NCBI RefSeq assembly: GCF_900156345.1
Contig: NZ_FTPP01000001.1
Coordinates: 1,798,001 to 1,862,000 of the forward strand
DNA from: Pontibacter indicus
Lineage (GTDB): Bacteria; Bacteroidota; Bacteroidia; Cytophagales; Hymenobacteraceae
Direction of reading: 5' to 3'
DNA length: 64,000 nt
Part shown: positions 7,730 to 17,044 of the stretch, in pieces
Layout: each line of letters starts with the position of its first letter
Position numbering within the stretch: position 1 is the first letter of the stretch
The notes under the pieces: generated by a model
Told to the model about the DNA's origin: nothing
What the model saw: the letters and a program-made list of their open reading frames with translations, nothing else
Databases searched by the model: none
Program-made: the position numbers and the translations under genes

Positions 7730-9301
7730 TTAGTGCATATCTAGCACTTGTACTTCTTTTACATTTAACACTTCCACGAATATACCACGCTCGTGTGCTG
7801 TTTTTTTGAATTCCTGTATAGCTTCCAGCACATCGTAGTCTATGTACTCTGAATTTTCACCGTCGATGATCACATGACTGTTATCGGGTAGTTTCTCGAG
7901 TGTGAGCACAATGCTGGCTTTGTTCAGGAACGACACGTGCTCACTAAGCTTAATGCGAATGGTTTCTTTATCTCGGTGATCTTCTTTGTGGAAGAAGTAG
8001 GGCGACTTGTAGTTCGCTTTCAGGATAAAGAAGATACCAACGGCCAGACCAATCAGGATGCCCACCAGCAGGTCGGTAAACAGGATGGCCACGATCGTCA
8101 CAACAAACGGGATGAACTGCTCGTGCCCCAGTTTGAGCTGCCCTTTGAAAAGGGTTGGCTTCGTGAGCTTGTAACCCACCATCAGAAGCACCGCTGCCAG
8201 CGCAGACAGTGGTATTTGATTAAGGAAACCAGCCAGGAACAGCACGGAAAGCAAGAGGAACACACCATGAATGAAGGCAGACATCTTGGTTTTACCACCA
8301 GCCGCAATGTTGGCAGAGCTTCGTACGATTACGGCCGTCATCGGCAGACCGCCCAGCATACCGGCAATGATGTTACCCACGCCCTGCGCTTTCAGTTCGC
8401 GGTTATTTGGTGTGCGACGCTTGTGCGGGTCCAGTTTGTCCACAGCCTCCACGCTCAGCAGCGTCTCCAGACTGGCAATGATGGCGATGGTAAAGGCTAC
8501 CACATAAAGAGATGGATTGGCAAACTGCGTGAAATCCGGCAGGCGTAACTCGTTACCAAGCGCGGCTGCACTGCTGATCTCCGGCAGGTTCACCAAGTGC
8601 GTGCCCGCAATAGCCAGCTCAGGAAAATAATTGATGAACAGATAGTTGATACCTACAGAGCCAATTACCACAATCAGCGCACCCGGCACCAGTTTGAAAA
8701 TCTTGATGCGCTTCATAAACGGCTGCTCCCAAAGGATCAGCACGGCCATCGAAATAATACCGATGATCAAGGCACCTAGCTCAATGGCACTGAATGCATG
8801 AATCAGACCTGAAAAGGTGTTGCGGCCATCCGGCTGCAGGAAATTCATTTCACCGAAGAAATCATCATCAGCGCCCATAAAGTGCGGTATCTGTTTCAGG
8901 ATCAGGATCAGACCGATGGCGGCCAGCATCCCTTTGATAACAGAGGAGGGAAAGTATAGGCCAATAACACCAGCTTTGAGAAAGCCCAGCACTAGCTGCA
9001 GTACGCCTGCCAGCACTACCGCCAGCAAAAAGGCTTCATAGGACTGCAGCGTTTCGATGCCGTTCAGTACGATCACCGTAAGGCCGGCTGCAGGACCGCT
9101 CACGCTCAGGTGCGAACCACTGAGCCAGGAAACAACCAAACCACCCACCACGCCAGTTACGATACCAGCAAAAAGGGGTGCTCCAGAAGCAAGCGAAATA
9201 CCTAAACAGAGTGGGAGGGCAACGAGGAATACAACAAGGCCAGCTGGAAAGTCCTTTCCGAGGCTAGCCAGGTAATCTGACTTTAAGGTAGTATTTTTCA
9301 T
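7730..9301 (-). CDS. SulP family inorganic anion transporter (probable bicarbonate)
   Basis: A 523-residue SLC26/SulP transporter. The N-terminal three quarters carry about a dozen hydrophobic segments, with the early FPAGLVVFLVALPLCLGI and ASGAP motifs. The last ~90 residues look like a cytoplasmic STAS domain (HVSFLNKASIV, then HVIIDGENSEYIDYDV). The neighbouring carbonic anhydrase favours bicarbonate over sulfate as substrate, but the sequence alone does not decide this. The ATG at 9301 gives a short cytoplasmic N-terminus, as usual in the family. Confidence 0.92.
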   Translation of the reverse strand: MKNTTLKSDYLASLGKDFPAGLVVFLVALPLCLGISLASGAPLFAGIVTGVVGGLVVSWLSGSHLSVSGPAAGLTVIVLNGIETLQSYEAFLLAVVLAGVLQLVLGFLKAGVIGLYFPSSVIKGMLAAIGLILILKQIPHFMGADDDFFGEMNFLQPDGRNTFSGLIHAFSAIELGALIIGIISMAVLILWEQPFMKRIKIFKLVPGALIVVIGSVGINYLFINYFPELAIAGTHLVNLPEISSAAALGNELRLPDFTQFANPSLYVVAFTIAIIASLETLLSVEAVDKLDPHKRRTPNNRELKAQGVGNIIAGMLGGLPMTAVIVRSSANIAAGGKTKMSAFIHGVFLLLSVLFLAGFLNQIPLSALAAVLLMVGYKLTKPTLFKGQLKLGHEQFIPFVVTIVAILFTDLLVGILIGLAVGIFFILKANYKSPYFFHKEDHRDKETIRIKLSEHVSFLNKASIVLTLEKLPDNSHVIIDGENSEYIDYDVLEAIQEFKKTAHERGIFVEVLNVKEVQVLDMH

Positions 9302-9400
9302 ATAGTAGAAAATGTAAGAGAAGGGGCTCTAACTCACATCTCTGCGCCAGCCAAGCGGCCGGCAACAGAGACATAAGTCAGAATACTCACCTTATGCTTA

Positions 9401-9408
9401 CAAACATA
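9401..9408 (-). promoter_or_regulatory. Possible -7 element for the SulP operon
   Basis: TATGTTTG on the minus strand matches TAnnTTTG and lies about 100 bases upstream of the SulP start. No convincing -33 TTG is seen at 17-21 bases, so support is partial. Confidence 0.35.
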
Positions 9409-9452
9409 CGTGCGAGGTATTAAGCTCGAATTAAAACCGCATTAAAAACAAA

Positions 9453-10850
9453 TTAAAATGAGTTTTTTGCCGAAATAAGGCCAATAGCCTGTGGTAAACG
9501 CAGTGTTACGGTGGTTCCCTCGCTCACGCGGGAGTCGATGGAAATGGAGCCTTTATGCAGTTTTATGATGGTCTCGGTCAGAGGCAGACCAATGCCGTGT
9601 CCGGTGATATTACGCACGTTGTTCGCCCTGAAGAATGGTACAAACACGTGACGCAGATCATGGGGCGCAATGCCCACCCCCTTGTCCGTTACCTGCAGCA
9701 CCACCTCCCGCCGGTTAGCAGAGAGCCGCACGGTGCTGTACTCTCCCTTTGGAGAAAACTTGGCCGCATTTTCCAGCACATTCACAATGGCGATCAGCAG
9801 CAGGGCATCGTTCCCCTTCACGATCAGGCGGTCTTCATCGTCTGGCAAGTTGTCGAAATCAATATCGAACAGCGCGCCTGGCTGTCGTTTCAGCGCTTGT
9901 TCATGTGCCATCCACAGCAATTCGTCGAAGCGCAGGTGCGCGAGTTTGATCTTGGAGGTGTCCACACTGGCCTGGGCGATCTGCAGCAAACCGTTCGACA
10001 GCTCGGCCAGCAGGCGGGCATCTTCGAGGATGGAGGCCAGCACCCGCTGGTACTCTTCCTGCTCACGGGGCTTCATCAGGGCTACCTCCAACTCGCCGAT
10101 CATGGCCGTGAGCGGGGTGCGAAGCTCATGGGACGCGTTCGAGACAAAGGTACTCTGCATCTCAAAAGCCATCTCCAGGCGGTCCAGCATTTTATTGAAG
10201 GTCTGGGACAGGTGCGAGAGTTCGTCTTTGCCATCCGCGTTGCTCAGGCGCAGGTGCAGGTCCGAGGCGCTGATCTTCTCCACCTCGCCTACTACTTTGG
10301 TGATGGGTCGCAAGGCTTCGCGGGCAAATATCCAACCGGCTGCCACCACTACCACCATCGAGCCCAGGAAGCCGACGATCAGAATAACCTTGAGATGCTG
10401 GAGTTTGCGCAGGCTGTAGGCATCCACAGAAGAGGAAAACACAATAAAATCGCCTTCGTTGTCCTCGTAGAGCATACCGACTACCTGGCGCTCATCCTGC
10501 TCGTACTGCACCATCCCCTCCCGCTTCACGCGGTCCAGTATGTCAGGGGCAACGGACAGTTGTCCATCTCCATCTGCAAAGTACAGGCTGCCGTCTTGCC
10601 GGTAAATGGTCACCTTCTCAAAAGGAAGCACCTGGTAGTAACGGATCTGGTTGCTGCGCCGGGCTCGCTCGCTCACTTCGTCTGCCTCCAGTATGTGGGC
10701 GGCCGTGTCGTATGCGCGGCCCTGGATGCGCTTGTAAAAATCGTCCTGCCGGTAGAGCGAAGTGAAATAGTAGATCACCAGCGAAAACAGAAACAGGATC
10801 AGGGCAAATATACCTGCAAACTGCAGCGTCAGCTTGTTGCGGATAGTCAT
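9453..10850 (-). CDS. Membrane sensor histidine kinase
   Basis: A 465-residue sensor: membrane helix at about 10-32, periplasmic domain, second helix at about 155-176, HAMP, then the HisKA dimerisation domain with the phosphorylated H241 in ASHELRTPL. The HATPase domain follows (N box NVLENAAKFS, G1 DKGVGI, then GHGIGLPL). The start overlaps the response regulator stop as ATGA, so the two are translationally coupled. It resembles CusS/ArlS-like sensors, but the signal is not evident. Confidence 0.95.
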   Translation of the reverse strand: MTIRNKLTLQFAGIFALILFLFSLVIYYFTSLYRQDDFYKRIQGRAYDTAAHILEADEVSERARRSNQIRYYQVLPFEKVTIYRQDGSLYFADGDGQLSVAPDILDRVKREGMVQYEQDERQVVGMLYEDNEGDFIVFSSSVDAYSLRKLQHLKVILIVGFLGSMVVVVAAGWIFAREALRPITKVVGEVEKISASDLHLRLSNADGKDELSHLSQTFNKMLDRLEMAFEMQSTFVSNASHELRTPLTAMIGELEVALMKPREQEEYQRVLASILEDARLLAELSNGLLQIAQASVDTSKIKLAHLRFDELLWMAHEQALKRQPGALFDIDFDNLPDDEDRLIVKGNDALLLIAIVNVLENAAKFSPKGEYSTVRLSANRREVVLQVTDKGVGIAPHDLRHVFVPFFRANNVRNITGHGIGLPLTETIIKLHKGSISIDSRVSEGTTVTLRLPQAIGLISAKNSF

Positions 10851-11527
10851 GCGTCGTCCTCCTTCAGCACATAGCCCATACCGACCAAGGTATGGATCAG
10901 CTTACCAGGAAAGCCTTTGTCTATTTTTTTGCGCAGAAAATTGATATACACATCGATCACATTGCTGCCCGTGTCGAATGAGGTCTCCCACACGTTCTCT
11001 GTTATATCGATGCGGGAAACCACACGTCCCCGGTTGCGCAGCAGGTAGTGGAGCAGGGCAAACTCGCGGGCTGTCAGGTTAATGGGCTTGCCGCCGCGGG
11101 TCACGGTCTTGCTGCCCAGGTCCATCTCGAGGTCTGCAATGGAGAGCTTCTCCCCTCCCCCGTTGTCGCCGGAGCGTCGGGTAAGGGCGCGAAGGCGTGC
11201 CAGCAGCTCCTTGAACTCGAATGGTTTGGTGAGGTAATCGTCCGCTCCGGAGTCCAGCCCGGTGATCTTGTCGTCGGTATCGCCGAGCGCGGTCAGCATC
11301 AGGATCGGAATCTGTGTTTTTTTCTTCCGGACGGCCTGGCATACCTCCAGACCGTTCATGTGGGGCAGTATGATGTCGAGGATGATCAGGTCGTACTCGT
11401 TTTGCAGGGCCATCTTCAGACCGAAGTTGCCGTCATACGCCTGATCCACTTCGTACGACTGCTCTTCCAGCCCTTTCTTGATAAAGGAGGCTACTTTGGG
11501 TTCGTCTTCTACCAGCAGTATTCTCAT
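10847..11527 (-). CDS. OmpR/PhoB-type response regulator
   Basis: A 226-residue two-domain regulator. The receiver has acidic residues near the N-terminus (EDEP), phosphoacceptor D51 in LIILDIILP, and K101 in LTKPF. The C-terminal half is a winged-helix DNA-binding domain (LTAREFALLHYLLRNRGRVVSR, then a VYINFLRKKID helix). It is the first gene of the two-component unit and overlaps the kinase start by 4 bases. The regulon is unknown; the neighbouring SulP/carbonic anhydrase operon is a possible but unproven target. Confidence 0.96.
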   Translation of the reverse strand: MRILLVEDEPKVASFIKKGLEEQSYEVDQAYDGNFGLKMALQNEYDLIILDIILPHMNGLEVCQAVRKKKTQIPILMLTALGDTDDKITGLDSGADDYLTKPFEFKELLARLRALTRRSGDNGGGEKLSIADLEMDLGSKTVTRGGKPINLTAREFALLHYLLRNRGRVVSRIDITENVWETSFDTGSNVIDVYINFLRKKIDKGFPGKLIHTLVGMGYVLKEDDA

Positions 11528-11621
11528 ATTCCTGTCACTATTTACGTTTTTGTCCGCACAAGATACGATTTCTCAGGAATTGAGCCCTCTGGCTTTTGCT
11601 TTGCGTTAATAACTGCTTGCT

Positions 11622-11888
11622 TCAGATGACTCCAGGCAGGTTATGGCTCACTAGCATGGAGGCCGCAGTTATCACCACGTAGGTGGCAACATGAAAGTTG
11701 CTTTCTTCCTCCACATGGGCTTCGGTGTGATTGGAGTGTTCGGTAGGCTCCAGATTAATAGCATGGCTAATCGCCTGGGCTTTGGACACTAAACGGCATC
11801 TGCCATGTGCTGACCTTGCATACCTGTTGGATGATAACCTGAAACCGAAGGGGGCGCATCTTGTAAAAAAGCGCATACGCCATGCCAA
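11622..11888 (-). CDS. Doubtful small ORF with a coding-like C-terminus
   Basis: An 88-codon frame. The last ~43 codons (from EPTEHSNHTEAH through HVATYVVITAASMLVSH) look protein-like, with a possible membrane helix, while the upstream half is Cys/Arg-rich and unconvincing. It could be a short protein with a non-ATG start, a gene remnant, or chance. I do not recognise it. The surrounding stretch 11529-11974 has no other gene that I can support. Confidence 0.22.
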   Translation of the reverse strand: MAWRMRFFTRCAPFGFRLSSNRYARSAHGRCRLVSKAQAISHAINLEPTEHSNHTEAHVEEESNFHVATYVVITAASMLVSHNLPGVI

Positions 11889-11974
11889 ACGGGACGCGCA
11901 AATCGACCACGGAAGGGTAAAGTTGGAAACGCCGGGGCAGGCATGCAGCCAGGTATACTACATGCCGGAACTAC

Positions 11975-12334
11975 TTAATTCTGGTTGAGGTGTACCGCCT
12001 GGCGCACCAGGTCGCCGAAATACTCTTCGTCGATGTCCTCGAGTGTGCGCAGTTTGATATGCGGCAGTTGGCCGTTGCGGCTCACCAGGCGCTTGTGTGG
12101 GTCCGAAAGTTCTTTTCCGCGGAAGAAACCAAAGTGCAGCCCGCTGCGGGAAGAGGCAAAGTAGCATACAGGTCCGTAAAAGAAATAGCAGGGGTTCTCC
12201 CAGCGCACACATTCCTCCAAATGAGCAGCCGTCTGATTGATGATCTGGCGTACTGCTTGCGCTAACAGCTGTTTCTCAGGCGATAATTTGTCGATGTACT
12301 CATCGACCTGGTTGGTAGATATCTTGCTTCTCAT
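11975..12334 (-). CDS. DUF1801 domain protein (YdhG-like)
   Basis: A 119-residue protein of the DUF1801 type: an N-terminal helix (VDEYIDKLSPEKQLLAQAVRQII), then WENPCYFFYGPVCYFASSRSGLHFGFFRGKEL, the family pattern of a small alpha/beta fold with a conserved W/P/Y core. The role of these proteins is not established. It is a single gene; no operon partner is obvious. Confidence 0.85.
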   Translation of the reverse strand: MRSKISTNQVDEYIDKLSPEKQLLAQAVRQIINQTAAHLEECVRWENPCYFFYGPVCYFASSRSGLHFGFFRGKELSDPHKRLVSRNGQLPHIKLRTLEDIDEEYFGDLVRQAVHLNQN

Positions 12335-12520
12335 ACAGGGTATGTATTGGCCTTAGTGACCAGAGCCGTTAATTTACAGCTAAATATACATATCTTTTAA
12401 TATTGGAGCAAAAAATCTGTTGTAACAGTTGTATAAACATCAACTCGCCAACACCTGCTTCAGGGCTTAGAAAAACTGTCTGACAGCGTGTTCATAGCCC
12501 TTATACCTTAAACCTGAGGA

Positions 12521-13183
12521 CTATACCATTTCGAGGTGCTGCAGCAGCCTGCCTTCGAGCTCGTCGAGCTGGCAGAAGCCGCTGGCAAGCAGCTCTGGTC
12601 CCATGCCGCCTTCCAGGTATACGCTCGGCAGGTTTTTCACGCCCAGCATTTCCACAAACTCAAACTCTTTCTCAGTTGCGTCGATGATTTCGTCGGCTTC
12701 GAACAAGGTATAGAAAAGGTTTTCCTGAATGCCAAAGGGACGCACCACATGGGCCAGCACCTGCGGGTCTGCCAGGTTGAGGCCATCAGCGTAGAAGGCG
12801 GAATGCAGGGCACGAAGAATTTCGAGCGTAAGGGCAGGCCTTAACCTTCGCACCACGTGCAGGGCGCGACAGGCAGGCTCCGTATCATAGACAAAATCCT
12901 CCTGCACGAAGAGGCTATAGTTGAATGGCAGGCTGGTTCGCTCCTGCACCCGGTGCCAGCTCAATGCCAGTTGCTCCTTCTGCTCCCGCGATAGGGGGTC
13001 GCGGGCGTAGGGGTTCAGCCCAGCGGCTACCACCTCTACCGTTAGGCGTCCGTGCCACAAAGCGCGCAAGCGGCGGACAACGTGCGTGAAGCCGTAGCAC
13101 CAGGCACACATCGGGTCTGTGACGTACAGCAATACCGGGTTATAAGGACTGTTGACCATAGGCATCATATGCGTTTCCTCCAT
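12521..13183 (-). CDS. DsbA-family thioredoxin-like oxidoreductase
   Basis: A 220-residue DsbA/FrnE-like protein. The active-site CxxC is C26-A-W-C29 in TDPMCAWCYGF, followed by a long helical insertion and a late cis-Pro segment (VKNLPSVYL). There is no signal peptide, so it probably acts in the cytoplasm on small thiols or proteins, as FrnE-like members do. Several in-frame ATGs (codons 1, 6, 7, 9) make the exact start uncertain. It lies 28 bases downstream of an SDR gene on the same strand and may be co-transcribed with it. Confidence 0.9.
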   Translation of the reverse strand: MEETHMMPMVNSPYNPVLLYVTDPMCAWCYGFTHVVRRLRALWHGRLTVEVVAAGLNPYARDPLSREQKEQLALSWHRVQERTSLPFNYSLFVQEDFVYDTEPACRALHVVRRLRPALTLEILRALHSAFYADGLNLADPQVLAHVVRPFGIQENLFYTLFEADEIIDATEKEFEFVEMLGVKNLPSVYLEGGMGPELLASGFCQLDELEGRLLQHLEMV

Positions 13184-13211
13184 GGTTGTACCCCAATGCA
13201 GGCGGTTAGGT

Positions 13212-13994
13212 TCAGGTATAGATCATCTTTACGGTCATGCCGCCATCCACAACCAGGTGCTGCCCCGTAATGAAGCCAGCCTTCTCGGAGCACAGGAAGA
13301 GTGCTGCCTCGGCTATGTCCTGCGGCTCCCCTACCCGACCGACCGGGTGCTGGGCTTTGTCCTCGCGGGTATGCTGGGGTTCATAGCGCTCCGATTCCTT
13401 TTGCCAGGGGCCTGTCTCGATCCAACCCGGCGCAATGGCATTGACCCGGATACGATCCGGTGCCAGGCTGACGGCCAGTGCATGCGTGAGGGCCTCGAGT
13501 CCGCCTTTGGAGGCTGAGTAGGCGAAAGTGTCCGGCTCCGACATAAAAGCCCGTGTGCTCGTGATGTTGAGCATGGCCGGATGCGGCGCTTTGCGTAGGA
13601 GTGGCAACGCGTATTTGGCGCAGAGCATCGGCCCGCGCAAATTCACAGCCAGCGTCCGGTCAAACTCCGACAACGGCATTTCGTCCAGCTTGCCCGCAAA
13701 AGGGTCGGCTATACCTGCGTTGTTCACGAGCACATCCAGTCGACCGTACGCATCCTTCACTTTCTCTATCAGGGCGACAACGTCGGTCTCAGCGCTCACA
13801 TCGCAAGGTATAAAGGTAGCCTGCAGCTGCAGGTTCTGCAAGCGCGCCAGGGCTTCGCCCCCTGCCTCCTCGTCGGCGTCTGCCAGCACAATTTGCGCGC
13901 CTGCCTGCCCGAAGGCCTGGGCCATGCCCAACCCTATACCTTGCGCGCCGCCCGTAATCAGCACGACTTTGTCTTTGTAATCCGCTGTGGCCAT
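13212..13994 (-). CDS. Short-chain dehydrogenase/reductase
   Basis: A 260-residue classical SDR that oxidises or reduces a carbonyl with NAD(P). The cofactor motif TGGAQGIG begins at residue 14, NNAG is near 91-94, and the catalytic set is S146, Y159 and K163 (YSASK). D39 in VLADADEE, at the end of strand 2, suggests NAD preference. The C-terminus ends with GQHLVVDGG, as in enoyl-ACP reductase/3-oxoacyl-ACP reductase-like members. The substrate cannot be assigned. Confidence 0.93.
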   Translation of the reverse strand: MATADYKDKVVLITGGAQGIGLGMAQAFGQAGAQIVLADADEEAGGEALARLQNLQLQATFIPCDVSAETDVVALIEKVKDAYGRLDVLVNNAGIADPFAGKLDEMPLSEFDRTLAVNLRGPMLCAKYALPLLRKAPHPAMLNITSTRAFMSEPDTFAYSASKGGLEALTHALAVSLAPDRIRVNAIAPGWIETGPWQKESERYEPQHTREDKAQHPVGRVGEPQDIAEAALFLCSEKAGFITGQHLVVDGGMTVKMIYT

Positions 13995-14098
13995 GTTATT
14001 TTGATAGGTCTATACCTGCCAGCACTCAACAGCAAACCCGCCGCCGGCCGGTGCTATACCTGACCTGACAGCGGGTCTGCTAAATGGTGCCTGTTGGC

Positions 14099-14404
14099 TT
14101 ATCTTTTCTCGAGTTGGCGCTTGAGTTTATCCTCCACATTTTTGAGCAACTCGTACCAGTTGTCGCCGCTGTCTTCAGCAAAAGCGTCGTTGCCTGGTAT
14201 ACCTACGCGCATGCTCAGCTTCTTGGAGTCTGTGGCCTGGCTGGCCTCCTCCTTAAAGTACACGTCAATGGAGTCGATCTTTTTGGCGTGGCGCTTTAGT
14301 TTGGTGATGGTGTTGCGGATGAACTGCTGCACGTCGTCCGAGATGGTAATGTCTACTGCCTGCACATCAATCTTGATGCCTTCGAAGTTCTCTGTATAAT
14401 TCAT
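14099..14404 (-). CDS. Short HPF/RaiA ribosome hibernation factor
   Basis: A 101-residue protein of the HPF/RaiA (ribosome-associated inhibitor) fold. Family features are the KIDVQAVDITISDDVQQFI start, the TKLKRHAKKIDSIDVYFKEE beta-alpha-beta core and the DAFAEDSGDNWYELLKNVEDKLKRQL C-terminal helix. It binds the 30S subunit in stationary phase in known members. The short form lacks the dimerisation tail of long HPFs. Confidence 0.9.
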   Translation of the reverse strand: MNYTENFEGIKIDVQAVDITISDDVQQFIRNTITKLKRHAKKIDSIDVYFKEEASQATDSKKLSMRVGIPGNDAFAEDSGDNWYELLKNVEDKLKRQLEKR

Positions 14405-14575
14405 GTTCTATTCTGTATGTATTTTCTGAATGCGGGGGGCCTTTCGGGCTAAATCCCAGTGCTGAAATTAAACGGCGGCAAAGCATTAAGGTTTACGCGT
14501 GCGAACAGGCGGCCGAAAGCAACATCCCATCCCTTCGGTTCGTTTTTAAGGCATATTCACCCAACGCTTACCGTT

Positions 14576-15295
14576 ATGCAAAACTTACCGATCAACTGGC
14601 TGACAGAAGGATTGCTTGACTTCGAATATAAGAAATATCGCTTACTGGCTTACCTACAGGCCGTTCGCTCCGAGTTTGGGCAGCAGCGCCTATACCCTGT
14701 TTTTTCTGACCTGATCATGCATTACCGCCACCTGAAACAAGTGCAGGAGCACAAGAAACTGGTGTATGAGTCCTTTCCGCAGCAGATCACACGCGCCGAT
14801 TTCGAGAAACTGGAACTGGTTTATGAAAAGATCGTGGAGGACGACGAAACTATGGCCCAGATCGAGGAGGTGATCCAGTATGCCGCACCGCTTTTCAATC
14901 AGGCCCTGAACGAGGGCAAAGAATTGTACGACTTCATCGAACGCCACCTCGAGATCAATCCGGTAGGTATAACGCCAATGTATTTTAATGAGGGCTACCT
15001 TTTCCTCGATGCCTTTCCGGGCAAGGAAACGCAGGTATACGTATACCGCATCACCGTATTTGAGAACACCTACGAGAAGTACCGCGGCATCAACACCCAA
15101 TTGCTCCGCACCGTGCGCCGCGGCCTGGCCCAGACACACGAAAACCTGAAGGTACAGTTGGTGAGGGAGAACCAGGAGCTGCCCAACCCCGCCACCTTTG
15201 TGGTAGTGGCCAAGGTACCCTGCCCGCTCGACAGTGCGCTGCTGCCCATTGCCAAGCGCTCGCTGGTGAAGTACGTGACAAGCCTGGCCGCCTGA
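14576..15295 (+). CDS. Conserved protein of unknown function
   Basis: A 239-residue soluble protein. The start at 14576 is chosen because the 39 codons upstream are basic and not protein-like. The first half is helical (LAYLQAVRSEFGQQRLYPVF, FEKLELVYEKIVEDDETM), the second half beta-rich (EGYLFLDAFPGKETQVYVYRITVFE). I have seen similar proteins in Cytophagales but cannot name a family. The next gene, OsmC, follows after 57 bases and may be co-transcribed. Confidence 0.75.
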   Translation: MQNLPINWLTEGLLDFEYKKYRLLAYLQAVRSEFGQQRLYPVFSDLIMHYRHLKQVQEHKKLVYESFPQQITRADFEKLELVYEKIVEDDETMAQIEEVIQYAAPLFNQALNEGKELYDFIERHLEINPVGITPMYFNEGYLFLDAFPGKETQVYVYRITVFENTYEKYRGINTQLLRTVRRGLAQTHENLKVQLVRENQELPNPATFVVVAKVPCPLDSALLPIAKRSLVKYVTSLAA

Positions 15296-15352
15296 CTTGG
15301 TGCCTAGGGTATAATTGTATACCTTCGACCCTCAGAAAAAGAGAAAACCAAC

Positions 15353-15766
15353 ATGGAGATCAACCTCACCCGCGTAGACCAGGACTATCATTTCGAAGCC
15401 AGAGGCGCTGCCAACGTAGCCATTAACATCGATGCCAACCCCGAGATTGGAGGCCATAACGAGGGCGCCCGTCCGATGGAGCTCATGCTGATGGGCCTGG
15501 GCGGCTGCAGTGCCATCGACATCATCAGCATCCTCAAAAAGCAGCGCCAACCCATCGACAGTTTCGACATCAACATAAAGGCCGAGCGCCAAAAAGTGCA
15601 GGAGTTCAACCTCTTCAGCACCATCCACATCCACTTCAAGCTAGGCGGTCAGCTGGACGAGGACAAGGTGCGTCGCGCCATTGAGCTTTCGCTGGAGAAG
15701 TACTGCTCTGTTGCGGCTATTCTTTATAAGACAGCCACGATTAAGCATTCTTTTGAGATAGTGTAG
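15353..15766 (+). CDS. OsmC family protein
   Basis: A 137-residue OsmC-like protein with the two expected cysteines, C52 (LGGCSAIDI) and C118 (EKYCSVAAIL), which in characterised members form the peroxidatic site for hydroperoxide reduction. The order of strands and the long central helix fit the family. It belongs to the general OsmC branch; a separate Ohr-type gene is at 58.7 kb. Confidence 0.92.
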   Translation: MEINLTRVDQDYHFEARGAANVAINIDANPEIGGHNEGARPMELMLMGLGGCSAIDIISILKKQRQPIDSFDINIKAERQKVQEFNLFSTIHIHFKLGGQLDEDKVRRAIELSLEKYCSVAAILYKTATIKHSFEIV

Positions 15767-15779
15767 TTCCTGTTTTATC

Positions 15780-15824
15780 AAAAGACCTGGCCTTTCCAAT
15801 TTACTCGGAAAGGCCAGGTCTTTT
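15780..15824. terminator. Bidirectional terminator
   Basis: AAAAGACCTGGCCTTTCC with its exact complement GGAAAGGCCAGGTCTTTT around a 9-base loop, between converging OsmC and metZ genes. Confidence 0.92.
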
Positions 15825-15864
15825 CTATTCATGCGATATACCTGCAGGTATACCTTGCCACCTG

Positions 15865-17034
15865 CTATACCTTGGCCAGTGCCTGCTGTATATCAGCGAT
15901 CACGTCTGTGACATTCTCCAACCCTACGGAGATGCGTACCAATCCAGGCGTGATGCCGGTCGCCTGCCGCTCTGCTTCGGTTAATTTAGAGTGGGTTGTG
16001 GAGGCCGGATGCGTGACGATGGTGCGGGTATCGCCCAGGTTAGCGCTGATGCTCACCAGTTGCAGGTTGTCCAGGAAGCGTTTGGCTGCTTCGTATCCGC
16101 CCTTCACGGCAATGCTCACAATGCCACCGCCACGCCGCATCTGCTTTTTGGCTAGTTCGTACTGCGGGAACGATTTCAGGAAAGGGTAGCGCACCTGCTC
16201 CAGCGCCGGATTTCCCTCCAGCGCCTCCGCCAGCTGCAGGGCATTGTCGCAGTGTTTCTCTACGCGCAACTGCAGCGTTTCCAGGCTCTTGGAGAGCACC
16301 CAGGCATTGAAAGCCGACATGGCAGGCCCGGTGTGGCGCGAGAAGAAGCGGATCTCCGCCATCAGGTCCTGGCGCCCCACGGCTATACCTCCTAATACCC
16401 TTCCCTGCCCGTCGATGTACTTGGTGGCAGAATGCACCACAATGTCGGCACCGTAGTCCACAGGGTTTTGCAGGACCGGGGTGGCAAAGCAATTGTCTAC
16501 GATCAGCACCAGGTTGTACTTTCGCTTCAGTTCGCCGAGCCACTCCAGGTCGATCAGCTCAAGCCCCGGGTTGGAAGGCGTTTCGATCAAAATCACCTTC
16601 GTAGCAGGCGTAATCAGTTTTTCCCAGCCATCGGGATCGGCCACGTCGGCGTAGGAATGCGTGATACCCCACTTGGGCAGCACCTTGGAGAGCAGTTGGT
16701 GAGTGGAGCCGAACACGGCCCTGCCTGCCAGCACATGGTCGCCGGCCTGCAGCAAGCCGGCCAGACTGGCAAAGATCGCGCCCATGCCGGAGGCAAAGGC
16801 AAATCCGGCCTCAGCCTTCTCGAGTCGGCACATTTTGGCCAGCAGCTCATCTACATTGGGATTGGAATAGCGGGAGTACACGTTTCCCTCCTCTTCTTCG
16901 GCAAAGACGGCGCGGGCCTGTTCGGCGCTTTCAAACACAAAGCTGGAGGTGAGATAAAGTGGCACAGAGTGCTCCCGGTGGTGCGACCGCCCGGCTTGCA
17001 GCCGGATCGCGCTGGTTTCGTTGTTAACTGACAT
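15865..17034 (-). CDS. metZ: O-succinylhomoserine sulfhydrylase (MetZ-like)
   Basis: A 389-residue Cys/Met metabolism PLP enzyme, which would make homocysteine from an activated homoserine and sulfide. The PLP lysine is K205 in HSATKYIDGQGR, whose GQGR extension is typical of MetZ; D180 contacts the cofactor; the N-terminal YSRYSNP and the C-terminal HPASTTHSKL are family motifs. The start at 17034 is preferred because the upstream extension overlaps a SAM-I riboswitch. Methionine-dependent regulation is therefore expected. MetB or methionine gamma-lyase activity is less likely. Confidence 0.9.
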   Translation of the reverse strand: MSVNNETSAIRLQAGRSHHREHSVPLYLTSSFVFESAEQARAVFAEEEEGNVYSRYSNPNVDELLAKMCRLEKAEAGFAFASGMGAIFASLAGLLQAGDHVLAGRAVFGSTHQLLSKVLPKWGITHSYADVADPDGWEKLITPATKVILIETPSNPGLELIDLEWLGELKRKYNLVLIVDNCFATPVLQNPVDYGADIVVHSATKYIDGQGRVLGGIAVGRQDLMAEIRFFSRHTGPAMSAFNAWVLSKSLETLQLRVEKHCDNALQLAEALEGNPALEQVRYPFLKSFPQYELAKKQMRRGGGIVSIAVKGGYEAAKRFLDNLQLVSISANLGDTRTIVTHPASTTHSKLTEAERQATGITPGLVRISVGLENVTDVIADIQQALAKV

Positions 17035-17044
17035 GTATGTAATC

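Noticed and set aside
9555..10874. 439-codon plus-strand frame
   Set aside because: Antisense shadow of the sensor histidine kinase gene.
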